Notes: generated from the letters alone by a model not told the origin. Shown: positions 28,596 through 36,992, numbered from the stretch's first letter. The stretch is DNA of 64,000 bases from Streptomyces smyrnaeus (GCF_017676345.1 NZ_JAFFZM010000005.1:124001-188000), one strand, 5' to 3'. Translations and numbers: made by a program.

Positions 28596-29150
28596 TCAGT
28601 TCAACTGCCTGACGAACGCGACCAGGAACAGCCCGCCGGCCAAGCAGCTCAGCAGTCCCGTCGGCAGCACCCACACGGGCCTGCGCTCGCCCCGCAGCGG
28701 TGCGGTCATCCGCTGGTGCAGCGCGGCCAGGCCGTACAGCAGCCCGATCGCCACGGCGGCCAGCGGCAGGCTCACCCCGAAATGCGCCAGCCAGGCACCG
28801 GCCTTGCTCGGCCCGCCCCAGGAGTCGTCGTACGGCCCGCTGTCCACGAAGCCGTAGAACGGGCCACGGGCGATCAGGAGGGTGAGCACCGCGACCGGTA
28901 TCAGCGCCAGGACCCCCAGCAGCACGGTGAGCACGGCATGCGCCAGGACGCGCCCCGCCCCCGCCTGAGGGCGCGCCCGCAGCGCCCGGCGCGCCGCCTT
29001 GGTCTGCCCGCCGAGCGCCACGACGAGGGCGAACAGCCCGACGGGGAGCAGCGTCACGGCGTCCCGCAGCCGCCGTCCCAACCGTCGCGCGAAAAGCTTC
29101 TCCAGGCGGGGCGCGGCAGCGGGAGCGGAGGTACGCGGAGGAACGTTCAT
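28596..29150 (-). CDS. Four-helix membrane protein, unknown
   Basis: A 184-residue protein from ATG 29150. A short Pro/Ala-rich N-terminus precedes about four TM segments (near 32-49, 70-95, 122-143, 160-178). The conserved-looking piece is GPYDDSWGGPSKAGAW between TM2 and TM3, predicted outside. No family recognised. Convergent with the tautomerase-like gene. Confidence 0.6.
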   Translation of the reverse strand: MNVPPRTSAPAAAPRLEKLFARRLGRRLRDAVTLLPVGLFALVVALGGQTKAARRALRARPQAGAGRVLAHAVLTVLLGVLALIPVAVLTLLIARGPFYGFVDSGPYDDSWGGPSKAGAWLAHFGVSLPLAAVAIGLLYGLAALHQRMTAPLRGERRPVWVLPTGLLSCLAGGLFLVAFVRQLN

Positions 29151-29206
29151 GGGCGCGAAGGTAGGGCGCCGACACGGTGCCGCGCTGCATACCGCAGAGC
29201 CAATGC

Positions 29207-29230
29207 GGCCCCCTACTGCGGTAGGGGGCC
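29207..29230. promoter_or_regulatory. Perfect palindrome in a divergent intergenic region
   Basis: GGCCCCCTAC (29207-29216), loop TGCG, GTAGGGGGCC (29221-29230): a perfect 10-bp stem. It lies between two genes that point away from each other (starts at 29150 and 29354), so it does not end a known transcript. An operator or a small-RNA end are the alternatives. Confidence 0.45.
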
Positions 29231-29353
29231 GGGCTGCCAACGCAAGCGGTGGCTACTCATCGCGCCCCGTCGCCGCAGGCGCTCATCCCGTGGGACACCG
29301 CGGTTATGTGATCCGCCATAGGCAGCAGCGGTTCCTTCTGGTGAAGTGCCCGG

Positions 29354-29818
29354 ATGGCCCTTCTGCTCCTGCTGCTGCTCCCGGTCGGACTGATCGCTTC
29401 GCTGTCCCTCATCGGGTACGGCTTCGGCACCCTCGGCCGGGTCGGCCTCCGCCGCGCCGACCGGAAGGTGCGGCTGCGCGCCCTGACCGCCCTGCTGGGC
29501 GCCGCGGCAGCCGCCCTGTACTCGTGGGGCCTGCTGCACATCGCCGGTGCGGTACTGGAGGCGGAGGACGGCGGCACCGATTCCTCGCCGCTGCGGCCGT
29601 GCCGGATTCCGGAAGAGCGCGAGCGGGTGCTGCACGTCGTCGACTACACCGTGAACTACGTGCCGCTCCGGTTCGTCTGCGAGACGGAGGAGCACGGCAG
29701 CTACGCCGCCGGCTCCGTGCCCGGTTACGTCAACCCGGGCGTGCTCGGGCTCGCGCTGTCCGCCGCGGTGTGCGCCGCCGCCGCGCGGCCTCCTCGCGGG
29801 GGCGTGGACCCCGCCTGA
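29354..29818 (+). CDS. Small membrane protein, unknown
   Basis: A 154-residue protein with TM segments at about 2-24, 43-67 and 128-145. Between the last two lies an outer loop with two Cys (in PLRPCRIPEE and RFVCETEEHG) that could form a disulfide. ATG start. No family recognised. The next gene is convergent. Confidence 0.5.
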   Translation: MALLLLLLLPVGLIASLSLIGYGFGTLGRVGLRRADRKVRLRALTALLGAAAAALYSWGLLHIAGAVLEAEDGGTDSSPLRPCRIPEERERVLHVVDYTVNYVPLRFVCETEEHGSYAAGSVPGYVNPGVLGLALSAAVCAAAARPPRGGVDPA

Positions 29819-29828
29819 GGGAGTGCCC

Positions 29829-30032
29829 CTACACGCCGTCTGCCCCGCCACCGCGCAGCTGCGCGGTGAACGCCCGCCACGCACCCGCACCGAAGAACGC
29901 GGTCCCGCGTGCGGTGTCCTTGCTGTCGCGGACCGCGCGTCCGCCGCCGGAGGTGTGTGCGACCTCCACGCACTCGCTGGCCCCACCGGCGCCTGAGTAG
30001 GACGACTTGCGGAAGGGCGTGGGACCTTTCAC
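29829..30032 (-). CDS. DUF397 protein (second copy)
   Basis: A 67-residue DUF397 protein: FRKSSYSGAGGASECVEVA and RAVRDSKDTARG are diagnostic. Starts at GTG 30032, overlapping the stop of the preceding DUF397 gene by 4 nt (GTGA). The FFGAGAWRAFTAQL tail is typical. DUF397 proteins work with an XRE/DUF5753 regulator, here encoded two genes upstream. Its near identity to its neighbour suggests tandem duplication. Confidence 0.85.
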   Translation of the reverse strand: MKGPTPFRKSSYSGAGGASECVEVAHTSGGGRAVRDSKDTARGTAFFGAGAWRAFTAQLRGGGADGV

Positions 30033-30238
30033 GACGCTTCACTTCTGTTCAGGTGTGTGATGAAGGCCTGCCAGGCTCCCGGTGCGAAGTACGCGGTCCC
30101 GTGTGCGGGGTTCTTGCTGTCGCGGACCGCGCGTCCGCCGTCAGCCGTGTGGGCAACCTCCACACACTCGTGGTTCGGGTCAGAACCGGAGTAGGACGAC
30201 TTGCGGAAGGGGGTGACCAACTCGTCACTCACGCTCAC
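30029..30238 (-). CDS. DUF397 protein (first copy)
   Basis: A 69-residue DUF397 protein from GTG 30238, which has GAGAGGAG immediately upstream; GTG 30232 is an alternative. Motifs are FRKSSYSGSDPNHECVEVA, RAVRDSKNPAHGTAYF and FAPGAWQAF. It overlaps the end of the XRE gene by 14 nt and the second DUF397 gene by 4 nt, so all three are one transcript. It should bind or modulate the XRE regulator, as in the WhiJ-like and Scr1/Scr2 systems. Confidence 0.88.
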   Translation of the reverse strand: MSVSDELVTPFRKSSYSGSDPNHECVEVAHTADGGRAVRDSKNPAHGTAYFAPGAWQAFITHLNRSEAS

Positions 30239-31097
30239 TGACTCCTCTCGGCAACGCGTCCAACGTGTCCGCAATGAACTCTCGGCTCTCGGTCGGATTC
30301 AACGCCACTGAGCGTAGCTGGTCGAAGGAGTGTGCGTAGGCTGCGATTTCGGCCTCATCTTCGGTGATGGCCACGTTTCGGTGCGTTTCTTGTCCAACAG
30401 CGGAGGGCGCCCACTCGCCATCGAAGGAGAGCATGACGAAGGTGGGAGCGGAGCGCGCGGCGGCCCACTCAGCGGCGGGGAGCACTTGGAAAGTGACATT
30501 CGGGCGAGCGATGGCTTCGAGCAGGTCAGCGAGCTGCTGCTTGTGCACCTCACGGGAGGGCATGGGGTCGGACAGGGCAGGTTCCCAGACCACGGCGCTG
30601 TAGCGGGCCCCGGATTCTTCGAACCTGCGACGCCGTTCTTGCCGCATTTTGACTACTTGCTCAACAACGCCAGAGTCCGTTACTGACGGGTTTCCCTCTA
30701 CCAGCGCCCGGGTGTACTCAGCGGTTTGCAGCAGCCCGGGGATGAGCACGGTCTGCCACGTGCGGACAAAAGTCGCGTCGTGTTCCAGCGAGATGTAGTC
30801 GCTTAGTTCTGGCGAAACCCGGTAATCGAGCCACCACCCACGCTTGTTGGCGTCGCGCGCCAACTGCTCAAGGTGCCGACGTACCTCGGCCTCCTGCACC
30901 CCGTACAGCTCCAGCAGCAGTCGCACATCACCGGGACGCGCGGCGACTTGGCCCGACTCGATGCGGCTGATCTTGGCTTTCGAGCCCGCGATGTACTCGG
31001 CCGCCTGCTGCTGGTCCAGCCGGGCCGCCTCTCGAAGGCGGCGGAGAGTTGACCCAAGGCGACGGCTGCGCATCGTGGGACGTCCACCTGCGGGCAT
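30225..31097 (-). CDS. XRE-family regulator with DUF5753 domain (WhiJ-like)
   Basis: A 290-residue protein from ATG 31097 (GGGAGGGAGGGG upstream is a strong ribosome site). HTH_31/XRE at residues 12-70: LREAARLDQQQAAEYI, SKAKISRIESGQ. The C-terminal DUF5753 domain (from about 90) holds WQTVLIPGLLQTAEYTRAL and QLADLLEAIARPNVTFQVLP. With the downstream DUF397 genes and the divergent ATPase this matches the abaA/whiJ-type clusters, which influence development and antibiotic production in Streptomyces. The G+C content is visibly lower than its neighbours. Confidence 0.9.
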   Translation of the reverse strand: MPAGGRPTMRSRRLGSTLRRLREAARLDQQQAAEYIAGSKAKISRIESGQVAARPGDVRLLLELYGVQEAEVRRHLEQLARDANKRGWWLDYRVSPELSDYISLEHDATFVRTWQTVLIPGLLQTAEYTRALVEGNPSVTDSGVVEQVVKMRQERRRRFEESGARYSAVVWEPALSDPMPSREVHKQQLADLLEAIARPNVTFQVLPAAEWAAARSAPTFVMLSFDGEWAPSAVGQETHRNVAITEDEAEIAAYAHSFDQLRSVALNPTESREFIADTLDALPRGVSERE

Positions 31098-31170
31098 GTC
31101 CCCTCCCTCCCTGTGTGTGCGGTCGCACGGCAACGCACCGTACACGGCCGCGAGTTGCCCTCACAGCGAG

Positions 31171-31223
31171 ATGCAACTTCTCGATATGAAGGGTTGCATG
31201 AGCCGCGAGGAGTCGCATAGCGT
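31171..31223 (+). promoter_or_regulatory. Promoter and inverted repeat for the ATPase gene
   Basis: ATGCAAC (31171-31177) and GTTGCAT (31193-31199) form a dyad with a 15-base spacer. TTGCAT within the right arm (31194-31199) is a good -35, and TAGCGT (31218-31223) follows at 18 bp as -10. A regulator bound to the dyad would touch the -35. A second small dyad GTGAG-CCAT-CTCAC follows at about 31222-31235. Confidence 0.55.
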
Positions 31224-31304
31224 GAGCCATCTCACTCAGTGCGATCACGTACGCACCGCAGGTGAGGTGCATCCAACTTGCCCAGCCGCCTCCGGGGAGG
31301 CCCC

Positions 31305-31703
31305 ATGTCCGGGCGTACAGCCACTGCAAGGTTCCGCATCAGCAAGGTGTCCGTGCCGAAGGCGCGGGAGCATGTGCGGCAGGTGCTCAGAGCGTGGAAG
31401 CTCGGACACGTCAGCGACGACGCGGTGCTCCTTGCCAGTGAGTTGGCCACCAACGTGGTGGCCCACGCCGCGCAGGGGATCGGGGAGTACTTCGAACTCG
31501 CCCTCCGCCGCCGGGACGGCGTCCTCGTGCTGGAGGTCTCCGACTCGTACCAGTGGGAGATGCCCGAACTGCGCAAGCCGGGCCCGGAGGAGACCTCGGG
31601 CCGCGGGTTACTGCTCGTCGACGCCCTCTCGCAGGCGTGGGGCGTACGCCCCCGCAGCGGGGCGGGCAAAACGGTGTGGGTCCACCTCGCTGTGCGCGGG
31701 TGA
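31305..31703 (+). CDS. HATPase_c-type ATP-binding protein, anti-sigma-factor-like
   Basis: A 132-residue single-domain GHKL ATPase related to RsbW/SpoIIAB kinases. N-box AVLLASELATNVVAHA, then LVLEVSDSYQWEMPEL, and the G-box GRGLLLVDAL. Start at ATG 31305 after GGGGAGG. Divergent from an XRE/DUF397 cluster, the standard companion set in Streptomyces. Likely a kinase or binding partner, but no sigma factor or anti-anti-sigma gene is close. Confidence 0.85.
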   Translation: MSGRTATARFRISKVSVPKAREHVRQVLRAWKLGHVSDDAVLLASELATNVVAHAAQGIGEYFELALRRRDGVLVLEVSDSYQWEMPELRKPGPEETSGRGLLLVDALSQAWGVRPRSGAGKTVWVHLAVRG

Positions 31704-31887
31704 GGGGAGTCCGGGGGGACCGCGCACGGTGGCCGGTGGCGTCCGGATCGGCCTGGCCGCCCGCAGGGCATCCCCGCTCAACGACCCCGCCGTGAATTAA
31801 CTGTACCTTGCACATGGTTTGCTGAGGGGTGATGAGGAGCCCGGGGACGGTGTGCCCGGGAAGCAAGCGTCAGCACGAAGAAGGATC

Positions 31888-33444
31888 ATGACGAAGGTCA
31901 CTGCCAGCGAGAACTACACGATCTCGGTTCTGCGACAGCTCTCGGCACGAGGCGACCGCGACGCAATCGTCGCGGGAGAGCGGAGGATCAGCGGGACCGA
32001 GGCCGCCGGCACCGTCCTGCGTTTCGCCGCCGCTCTGCGGGACAGCGGCTTGCGGGAGGGCGACGGTGTGGCGCTGTTCGTGGAGAACTCTCCCGAGGCA
32101 CTGCTGCTGCAGGTAGCCGTCCATTTCGCAGGCTGTCGACTGGTCTTCGTGCCGCCCGAGCCGGGCAACAGCGAGTTGGAAGCGCTGGTCCGGCGCGCTG
32201 ACGTCAAGATGCTCCTGTTCGATCCGGACTTCGAGGAGCGCACCCGGCGGATCGTCGAGCGGACGGATATCCCGCATGTCCTGGGTATCGGCGCGTCCTC
32301 GCTCGCGGACGACTTCTTGGCGGCGGCGTCCCGGAGGACCGGCCTTTCGCTCGGTGAGGCTGCCGACGGTCGCCATCTCGCGACGCTTCTCTACACAGGC
32401 GGTACCACCGGGTTGCCGAAGCTGGTCGTCCACCGCAGCAGCTATTACAACGACTGGGTGCACCTGGCCGAGAGGTTCACCGACGAGGGCTCGGCCGACT
32501 CCGCGGTGCTGGTGTGCACCCTGTTGACGCACACCAGCGGTCACGGCGGCTTTCTGATAGGCCTCCTGAGCGGTCACACCGTTGTGCTGCTACGGACGTT
32601 CGACGCCGGCACGGCCCTGTCCGTGATGGACAGCGAGCGCATCACCAGGGTGATGCTGGTGACGCCCATGCTGTACGAACTGCTCGACCACCCGGACTGC
32701 GTTCCCGGCCGCTTCCCCGCGTTGACGTCCCTCACCTACACAGGTGCGGCCGCCTCCCCGGAACGTCTCAGGCAGGCGCTCGCATGCTTCGGGCCGGTTC
32801 TGCACCAGGTCTACGGAGCGACCGAGAACGGGCTCGTCGCACAGCTCGACCCCGAGGAACACGACCCGCAGCGGCCCGAGTCCCTGACCAGCTGCGGTCG
32901 ACCGGCGCCCGGGGTCGAGGTGGAGTTGCGGGACGAAGAGGGCAAGCCGGTGCCCGTGGGAGAGCCCGGCGAGCTGTACGTCCGCAGCCCCACGGTCATG
33001 GAGGGCTACTGGAACGACCCGGAACGTACCGCCGAGGTGCTCGACGACCAGGGCTGGTTCCGCAGCGGGGACATCGCCCGGCAGGACGAGAACGGATACT
33101 TGTACCTGGTCGACCGGGTGCGGGACATCATCGTGACAGGCGCCACCGCTGACAATGTCTACTCCCGGCTTCTCGACGACTTCCTGCTGGCCCGGCCCGG
33201 CATCAAGGACGCCGCCGCCGTCGGCCTGCCCGGGGACGACGACAAGGAGACCGTCCATGTGGTCCTGGTACCCCGGGACCCAGGCGACGTCCCGGACCTG
33301 CCGCGGCTGACGCGCGAGATCGTCGATGCGCTGGGAGACCTGTACACGCCGGCCTCCTACGCGATAGCCGACGCGCTTCCGCGGACGGCTGTCGGCAAGA
33401 CCGACAAGAAGGCCCTCCGGGCGGCCCTGCTGACAAACGCGTAG
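31888..33444 (+). CDS. AMP-dependent acyl-CoA synthetase/ligase, unusual C-terminal hinge
   Basis: A 518-residue ANL-superfamily ligase from ATG 31888 (GAAGAAGGATC upstream). P-loop LLYTGGTTGLPKLV; adenine-binding YGATENG; the Asp motif GWFRSGDIARQDENGYLYL; the catalytic Lys motif TAVGKTDKKALR. The hinge that usually reads GxNVYPxEVE is VTGATADNVYSRLLDDFL, so the loop is altered. It should activate a carboxylic acid as an acyl-AMP; CoA transfer is not certain. It stands alone and no pathway partner is seen. Confidence 0.85.
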   Translation: MTKVTASENYTISVLRQLSARGDRDAIVAGERRISGTEAAGTVLRFAAALRDSGLREGDGVALFVENSPEALLLQVAVHFAGCRLVFVPPEPGNSELEALVRRADVKMLLFDPDFEERTRRIVERTDIPHVLGIGASSLADDFLAAASRRTGLSLGEAADGRHLATLLYTGGTTGLPKLVVHRSSYYNDWVHLAERFTDEGSADSAVLVCTLLTHTSGHGGFLIGLLSGHTVVLLRTFDAGTALSVMDSERITRVMLVTPMLYELLDHPDCVPGRFPALTSLTYTGAAASPERLRQALACFGPVLHQVYGATENGLVAQLDPEEHDPQRPESLTSCGRPAPGVEVELRDEEGKPVPVGEPGELYVRSPTVMEGYWNDPERTAEVLDDQGWFRSGDIARQDENGYLYLVDRVRDIIVTGATADNVYSRLLDDFLLARPGIKDAAAVGLPGDDDKETVHVVLVPRDPGDVPDLPRLTREIVDALGDLYTPASYAIADALPRTAVGKTDKKALRAALLTNA

Positions 33445-33575
33445 GTCCTACGCACTGCCCCCGCCCGCCCTCGTTGGACACAGCGGTCTTCGACCACCGG
33501 TCCCCGGCCGTGCCGTCGGCTGATGCGCAGCGAGGGCGGAGCGAGCCGCTGCTTCGGGCGCCGGAGACATCCGGG

Positions 33576-34394
33576 CTAGCTGACCGACGGCTCCGACGAC
33601 GATTCACGTGCCGCCTCCACCGCTTCGCGGACATCCGGATGCGGGTCGTCGGCGAGACCGTCCAGCAGTTCGGCCACTCCCGGGGTGGACCAGCGGGACA
33701 CCGCCCACACCAACTCCTCCCGCACCGCGGGGTCGGGGTGGGCGGCGAGGTGGGCCAGCTGGGCGAGAGGGCCCCGGCGGCGCATACCGAACCAGTGCAG
33801 GGCCTCGCGCAGCGCCGTCGGGTCGCCCGGGGTGCCGGCCGCGGCGACTCTGGCGAGCAGCACCCTGGACGGTGGCGGCGGCCCGTCCAGCGGATGCGGC
33901 AACCGCTCGCGCAGGCGCCGCGAGCCGTACTCGCCGCGTACCCGGCAACCGTCGCAGGTGCAGGGGCGGACGCCGTGCGCCTCGGGCCAGTAGCGCCAGC
34001 CCACCGTCTGCGGCGCGGTGCGGATCCGGTGCACCTCGCGGGGCCGGACCGCCCGGGGCACGAACACCTCCCAGCCGCGCGGGTCGTCCAGCGCGGCGAT
34101 CCGGCGTACGGCCTCCGCGGCGGGGACGGTGGCCTGTGCGCATGCGTAGCGTCCCACCAGCACCTGCTGGGAGTCGTCCAGCCGCACATGGACGGCCACC
34201 AGTCCTCCCCGGCTGCCGAACCGGGCCAGTTCGCGCAGCCACTGGTGGGTCAGGGTGTACGACGGCAGTACCGGGAAGCAGTAGACCCCGCGTGCGCCGT
34301 CCTGCCCGCGGCCGGCCGCGCGGATTCCGGAGCGTCGGATGCGCGGCGCGTTCGCCGCAGACGTCAGGTGCACGAACATCGCCATGCCGGGCAT
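33576..34394 (-). CDS. ART-like domain fused to HEAT-like repeats
   Basis: A 272-residue protein. The N-terminal half starts MFVHLTSAANAPRIRRSGI, like the H-x-T start of ADP-ribosyltransferase-fold proteins (DarT/KptA-like). An ordered H-Y-E set can be picked: His9, Tyr38 in GVYCFP, Glu109 in WEVFVP. Residues 145-150 are CTCDGC, three close Cys that may hold metal. The C-terminal ~70 residues are two HEAT-like helices pairs (ALHWFGMRRRG..., AAHPDPAVREELVWAVS, LADDPHPDVREAVEAA). Streptomyces homologues are commonly just called HEAT-repeat proteins. Function unknown. ATG 34385 or 34379 are alternative starts. Confidence 0.65.
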   Translation of the reverse strand: MPGMAMFVHLTSAANAPRIRRSGIRAAGRGQDGARGVYCFPVLPSYTLTHQWLRELARFGSRGGLVAVHVRLDDSQQVLVGRYACAQATVPAAEAVRRIAALDDPRGWEVFVPRAVRPREVHRIRTAPQTVGWRYWPEAHGVRPCTCDGCRVRGEYGSRRLRERLPHPLDGPPPPSRVLLARVAAAGTPGDPTALREALHWFGMRRRGPLAQLAHLAAHPDPAVREELVWAVSRWSTPGVAELLDGLADDPHPDVREAVEAARESSSEPSVS

Positions 34395-34422
34395 GCTAGG
34401 CCGCCGCCCCGGCGCCGCTTCC

Positions 34423-35889
34423 TCAGCCCACCGTGCGGGGCATCCGGATGCCCATCACGAGCAGTGCCAGCAGCCCGCACCCCTGTACGGCCAGCACCAC
34501 GCCGAGCGCCTCTCGCACGCCCAGGTGCGGTATCAGGGCGAGGAAGAGGGAGCCGAGGGTGGCGACACCCAGGGCGAGGCCGGACTGCTGTGCTGTGGCG
34601 GCGAGTCCGCTGCCCGCGCCGGCGCGCGCGGCCGGGACCCCGGAGAGGACGATGCGGAAGTACGTGGGCAGTTGCAGGCCCTGCCCCGCACCGCACAGCG
34701 CCAGCCCGGGGGCCAGGGCGAAAGGCGGCACATCGGGCCATTGTGCGAACAGGGCCAGCAGGAGCGCGCCCAGTCCGGCGCCCTGTGCGAGAGCGCTGAG
34801 TGCCAGCACGCGCCCGGCGCCGATGCGTTCGGTCAGCCGGGAGGCCAGGATGGAGCCGGCGAACTGGGCCAGCCCCATCGGCACCAGGGTGAGGCCCGCG
34901 GCCAACGCGCCGAAACGCAGCCCCTGCTGCAACAGCAGCGCACTTTCGAACATGAAGCTGCTGAAGCCCAGAAAGATGGGCGCCCCGGCCAGCAGCCCGC
35001 GCCGTACGCCGGGTTCACGCAGCAGGGAGGGAGGCAGCAGGGGGCTGCGGCCCGCGCGCTCCTCCCGGCGTTCGACGGCGAAGAACGCGTACGCCAGCAG
35101 CACCGCGGCCACCATCAGTGCGACCGACCACCACGGCCAGTCGGCCGCCCGCCCCTCCGTCAGCGGCAGCAGCAGGGCGGCCAGACCGCACGCCAGCAGC
35201 ACCGTCCCGGCGATGTCGCCGCGGGCGGGCGCGTCCGAGCGGCTGTCCGGCACGGTGCGCGCGCCCAGTGCGAGGGCGACCAGCACCACAGGAACGTTGA
35301 TCAGGAAGATCGCCCGCCAGCCGGTGCCCGCCAGGTCGGCGGCGACCAGTACGCCGCCCAGCACCTGTCCGGTGACGATGGAGATCCCGCCGACCGAGCC
35401 GAACAGGCCGATGGCGCGGGTGCGCACCCGCCCCTCGCTCGTCGCGTGGATGGTGGCGAGCACCTGCGGGAACATCATCGCCGAGGCGGCGCCCTGCGCC
35501 AGCCGCGCGCCGATCAGCCACCACACGCCCGGGGCGAACCCGCAGGCGAGCGAGGTGACGCCGAACGCGGCGACGCCCCACAGGAAGAGCCGGCGCCGTC
35601 CGAAGGCGTCGCCCAGCCGCCCGCCCAGTACGAGCAGCGAGGCATAGGCGACGGCATAGCTGGCGACGACCATCTCCAGGGCTGCCGGAGAGGCGTCGAG
35701 ATCGCTTTCGATACTCGGGAAGGCGACGTTGACGACGAAGAAATCGATCATGGGCAGCGCTGCACCCAGCAGCAAGGTGAACAGGCCGAGCGGCCGCAGC
35801 ACGGCAGGGGCCGTCCGGGGGCCGGTCCCCTGCGCGGCCGGACGGGCTGCCGGGTCCGGACGTGCGGCGATGGTGGCATCGTGACTCAT
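34423..35889 (-). CDS. MFS drug exporter, 14-TM DHA2 type
   Basis: A 488-residue major facilitator from ATG 35889. Motif A is LGGRLGDAFGRRRLFL, and motif C-like glycines appear in GSVGGISIVTGQVLGGVL. Hydrophobicity fits 14 TM segments, as in EmrB/QacA. The N-terminus MIDFFVVNVAFPSIESDL is typical. It pumps out a drug or metabolite with proton exchange. It is divergent from an MmyB-type regulator with repeated CCTGGTAC sequences between them. Confidence 0.9.
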   Translation of the reverse strand: MSHDATIAARPDPAARPAAQGTGPRTAPAVLRPLGLFTLLLGAALPMIDFFVVNVAFPSIESDLDASPAALEMVVASYAVAYASLLVLGGRLGDAFGRRRLFLWGVAAFGVTSLACGFAPGVWWLIGARLAQGAASAMMFPQVLATIHATSEGRVRTRAIGLFGSVGGISIVTGQVLGGVLVAADLAGTGWRAIFLINVPVVLVALALGARTVPDSRSDAPARGDIAGTVLLACGLAALLLPLTEGRAADWPWWSVALMVAAVLLAYAFFAVERREERAGRSPLLPPSLLREPGVRRGLLAGAPIFLGFSSFMFESALLLQQGLRFGALAAGLTLVPMGLAQFAGSILASRLTERIGAGRVLALSALAQGAGLGALLLALFAQWPDVPPFALAPGLALCGAGQGLQLPTYFRIVLSGVPAARAGAGSGLAATAQQSGLALGVATLGSLFLALIPHLGVREALGVVLAVQGCGLLALLVMGIRMPRTVG

Positions 35890-35915
35890 GGGCACGAGCC
35901 TCGGGCACCCGTCAG

Positions 35916-35990
35916 CCTGGTACCAGACGGTCCTTGTCCTGGTACAACGACTACCTGGCAACAGGATGCGGGGTGCCTCATCCTGGTTCC
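35916..35990. promoter_or_regulatory. CCTGG repeats between MFS and MmyB-like genes
   Basis: CCTGGTACCAG (35916-35926) contains the perfect palindrome CTGGTACCAG. CCTGGTAC recurs at 35938 (22 bp on), CCTGGCA at 35954, and CCTGGTTCC at 35982-35990, directly before the regulator's ATG. Likely binding sites for the divergent regulator. Confidence 0.5.
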
Positions 35991-36896
35991 ATGAGCGTCA
36001 GTACCGGTACCGCCCGCCCCGACCCGGCCCGCCCGGACGATCCGGAGGGCTCCGCACCCGCCGACAGCGTGCGCCGCGAGGAGCTCGCGGCGTTCCTGCG
36101 CAGCAGGCGGGAGCGGATCAGACCGGAGCAGGTGGGACTGCCCAGGGGGCCGCGCCGCCGTACGCCGGGGCTGCGCCGCGAGGAGGTGGCGCATCTGTCG
36201 ACGGTGGGGGTGACCTGGTACACGTGGCTGGAGCAGGCCCGCGACATCCAGGTGTCGGCGCAGGTGCTGGACTCCCTCTCCCGGGCGCTGATGCTGGACT
36301 CCAGCGAGCGCGCTCATCTGTTCGCGCTGGCGGCCACGGCCGACCCCACCCCGGCGAGCGAGACGACGGTGCTGCCGCCCGGGATCGGGCGGCTGCTCAC
36401 CCAGCTCGAACCGTTCCCGGCCTGTGTGCAGAACGCGCGCTACGACATCCTGGCCCACAACCGCACCTACGGCCGCCTCCTCGGCGATCTGGACGCGATT
36501 GCGCCCGAGGACCGCAACTGCATGTGGCTGGCCTTCACCGACCCCGACTGGGCAGCCGCCATGCCGGACCGCCAGGAGACGATCCGGCTGATGACCGCCC
36601 GCTTCCGCTCCCGGATGGCCGAGCATCTGGCCGAGCCCGCCTGGAAGGCGCTGCTGAAGCGGATGGAGCACAGCTCGCCGGAGTTCCGCGAGCTGTGGGA
36701 GCGGCACGAGGTGGCCCGCGCGGTCGACCGGACCAAGCGCTTCCGTAACGCGCACGTCGGGATGCTGTCCTTCAGCTACCACGGCCTGTGGCTGGGCCCG
36801 GCCGAGGGCGCCCGGCTGGGCACGTACGTACCCAGCGACGCGGAGACCCAGCGAGGGGTGGAGCGGCTGCTGGAGCTGATCGTCGAGGGCGGGTAG
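35991..36896 (+). CDS. XRE regulator with MmyB-like ligand-binding domain
   Basis: A 301-residue regulator. The HTH at about 25-90 includes RRTPGLRREEVAHLSTVGVTWYT and WLEQARDIQVSAQVLDSL. The C-terminal MmyB domain (from about 120) holds PACVQNARYDILAHN and the conserved RNCMWLAFTDP. Such PAS-like domains are reported to bind fatty acids. Divergently placed beside an MFS exporter, which it likely controls. Confidence 0.88.
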   Translation: MSVSTGTARPDPARPDDPEGSAPADSVRREELAAFLRSRRERIRPEQVGLPRGPRRRTPGLRREEVAHLSTVGVTWYTWLEQARDIQVSAQVLDSLSRALMLDSSERAHLFALAATADPTPASETTVLPPGIGRLLTQLEPFPACVQNARYDILAHNRTYGRLLGDLDAIAPEDRNCMWLAFTDPDWAAAMPDRQETIRLMTARFRSRMAEHLAEPAWKALLKRMEHSSPEFRELWERHEVARAVDRTKRFRNAHVGMLSFSYHGLWLGPAEGARLGTYVPSDAETQRGVERLLELIVEGG

Positions 36897-36992
36897 GCGG
36901 GGTGCGGGTCCGTGGGGGACACGGGTCCGGATGGGGGACAATGGGGAGCTGCCCCGTACATCGCAGGAACGAGCCCGAGGAACCGTCGCCGC

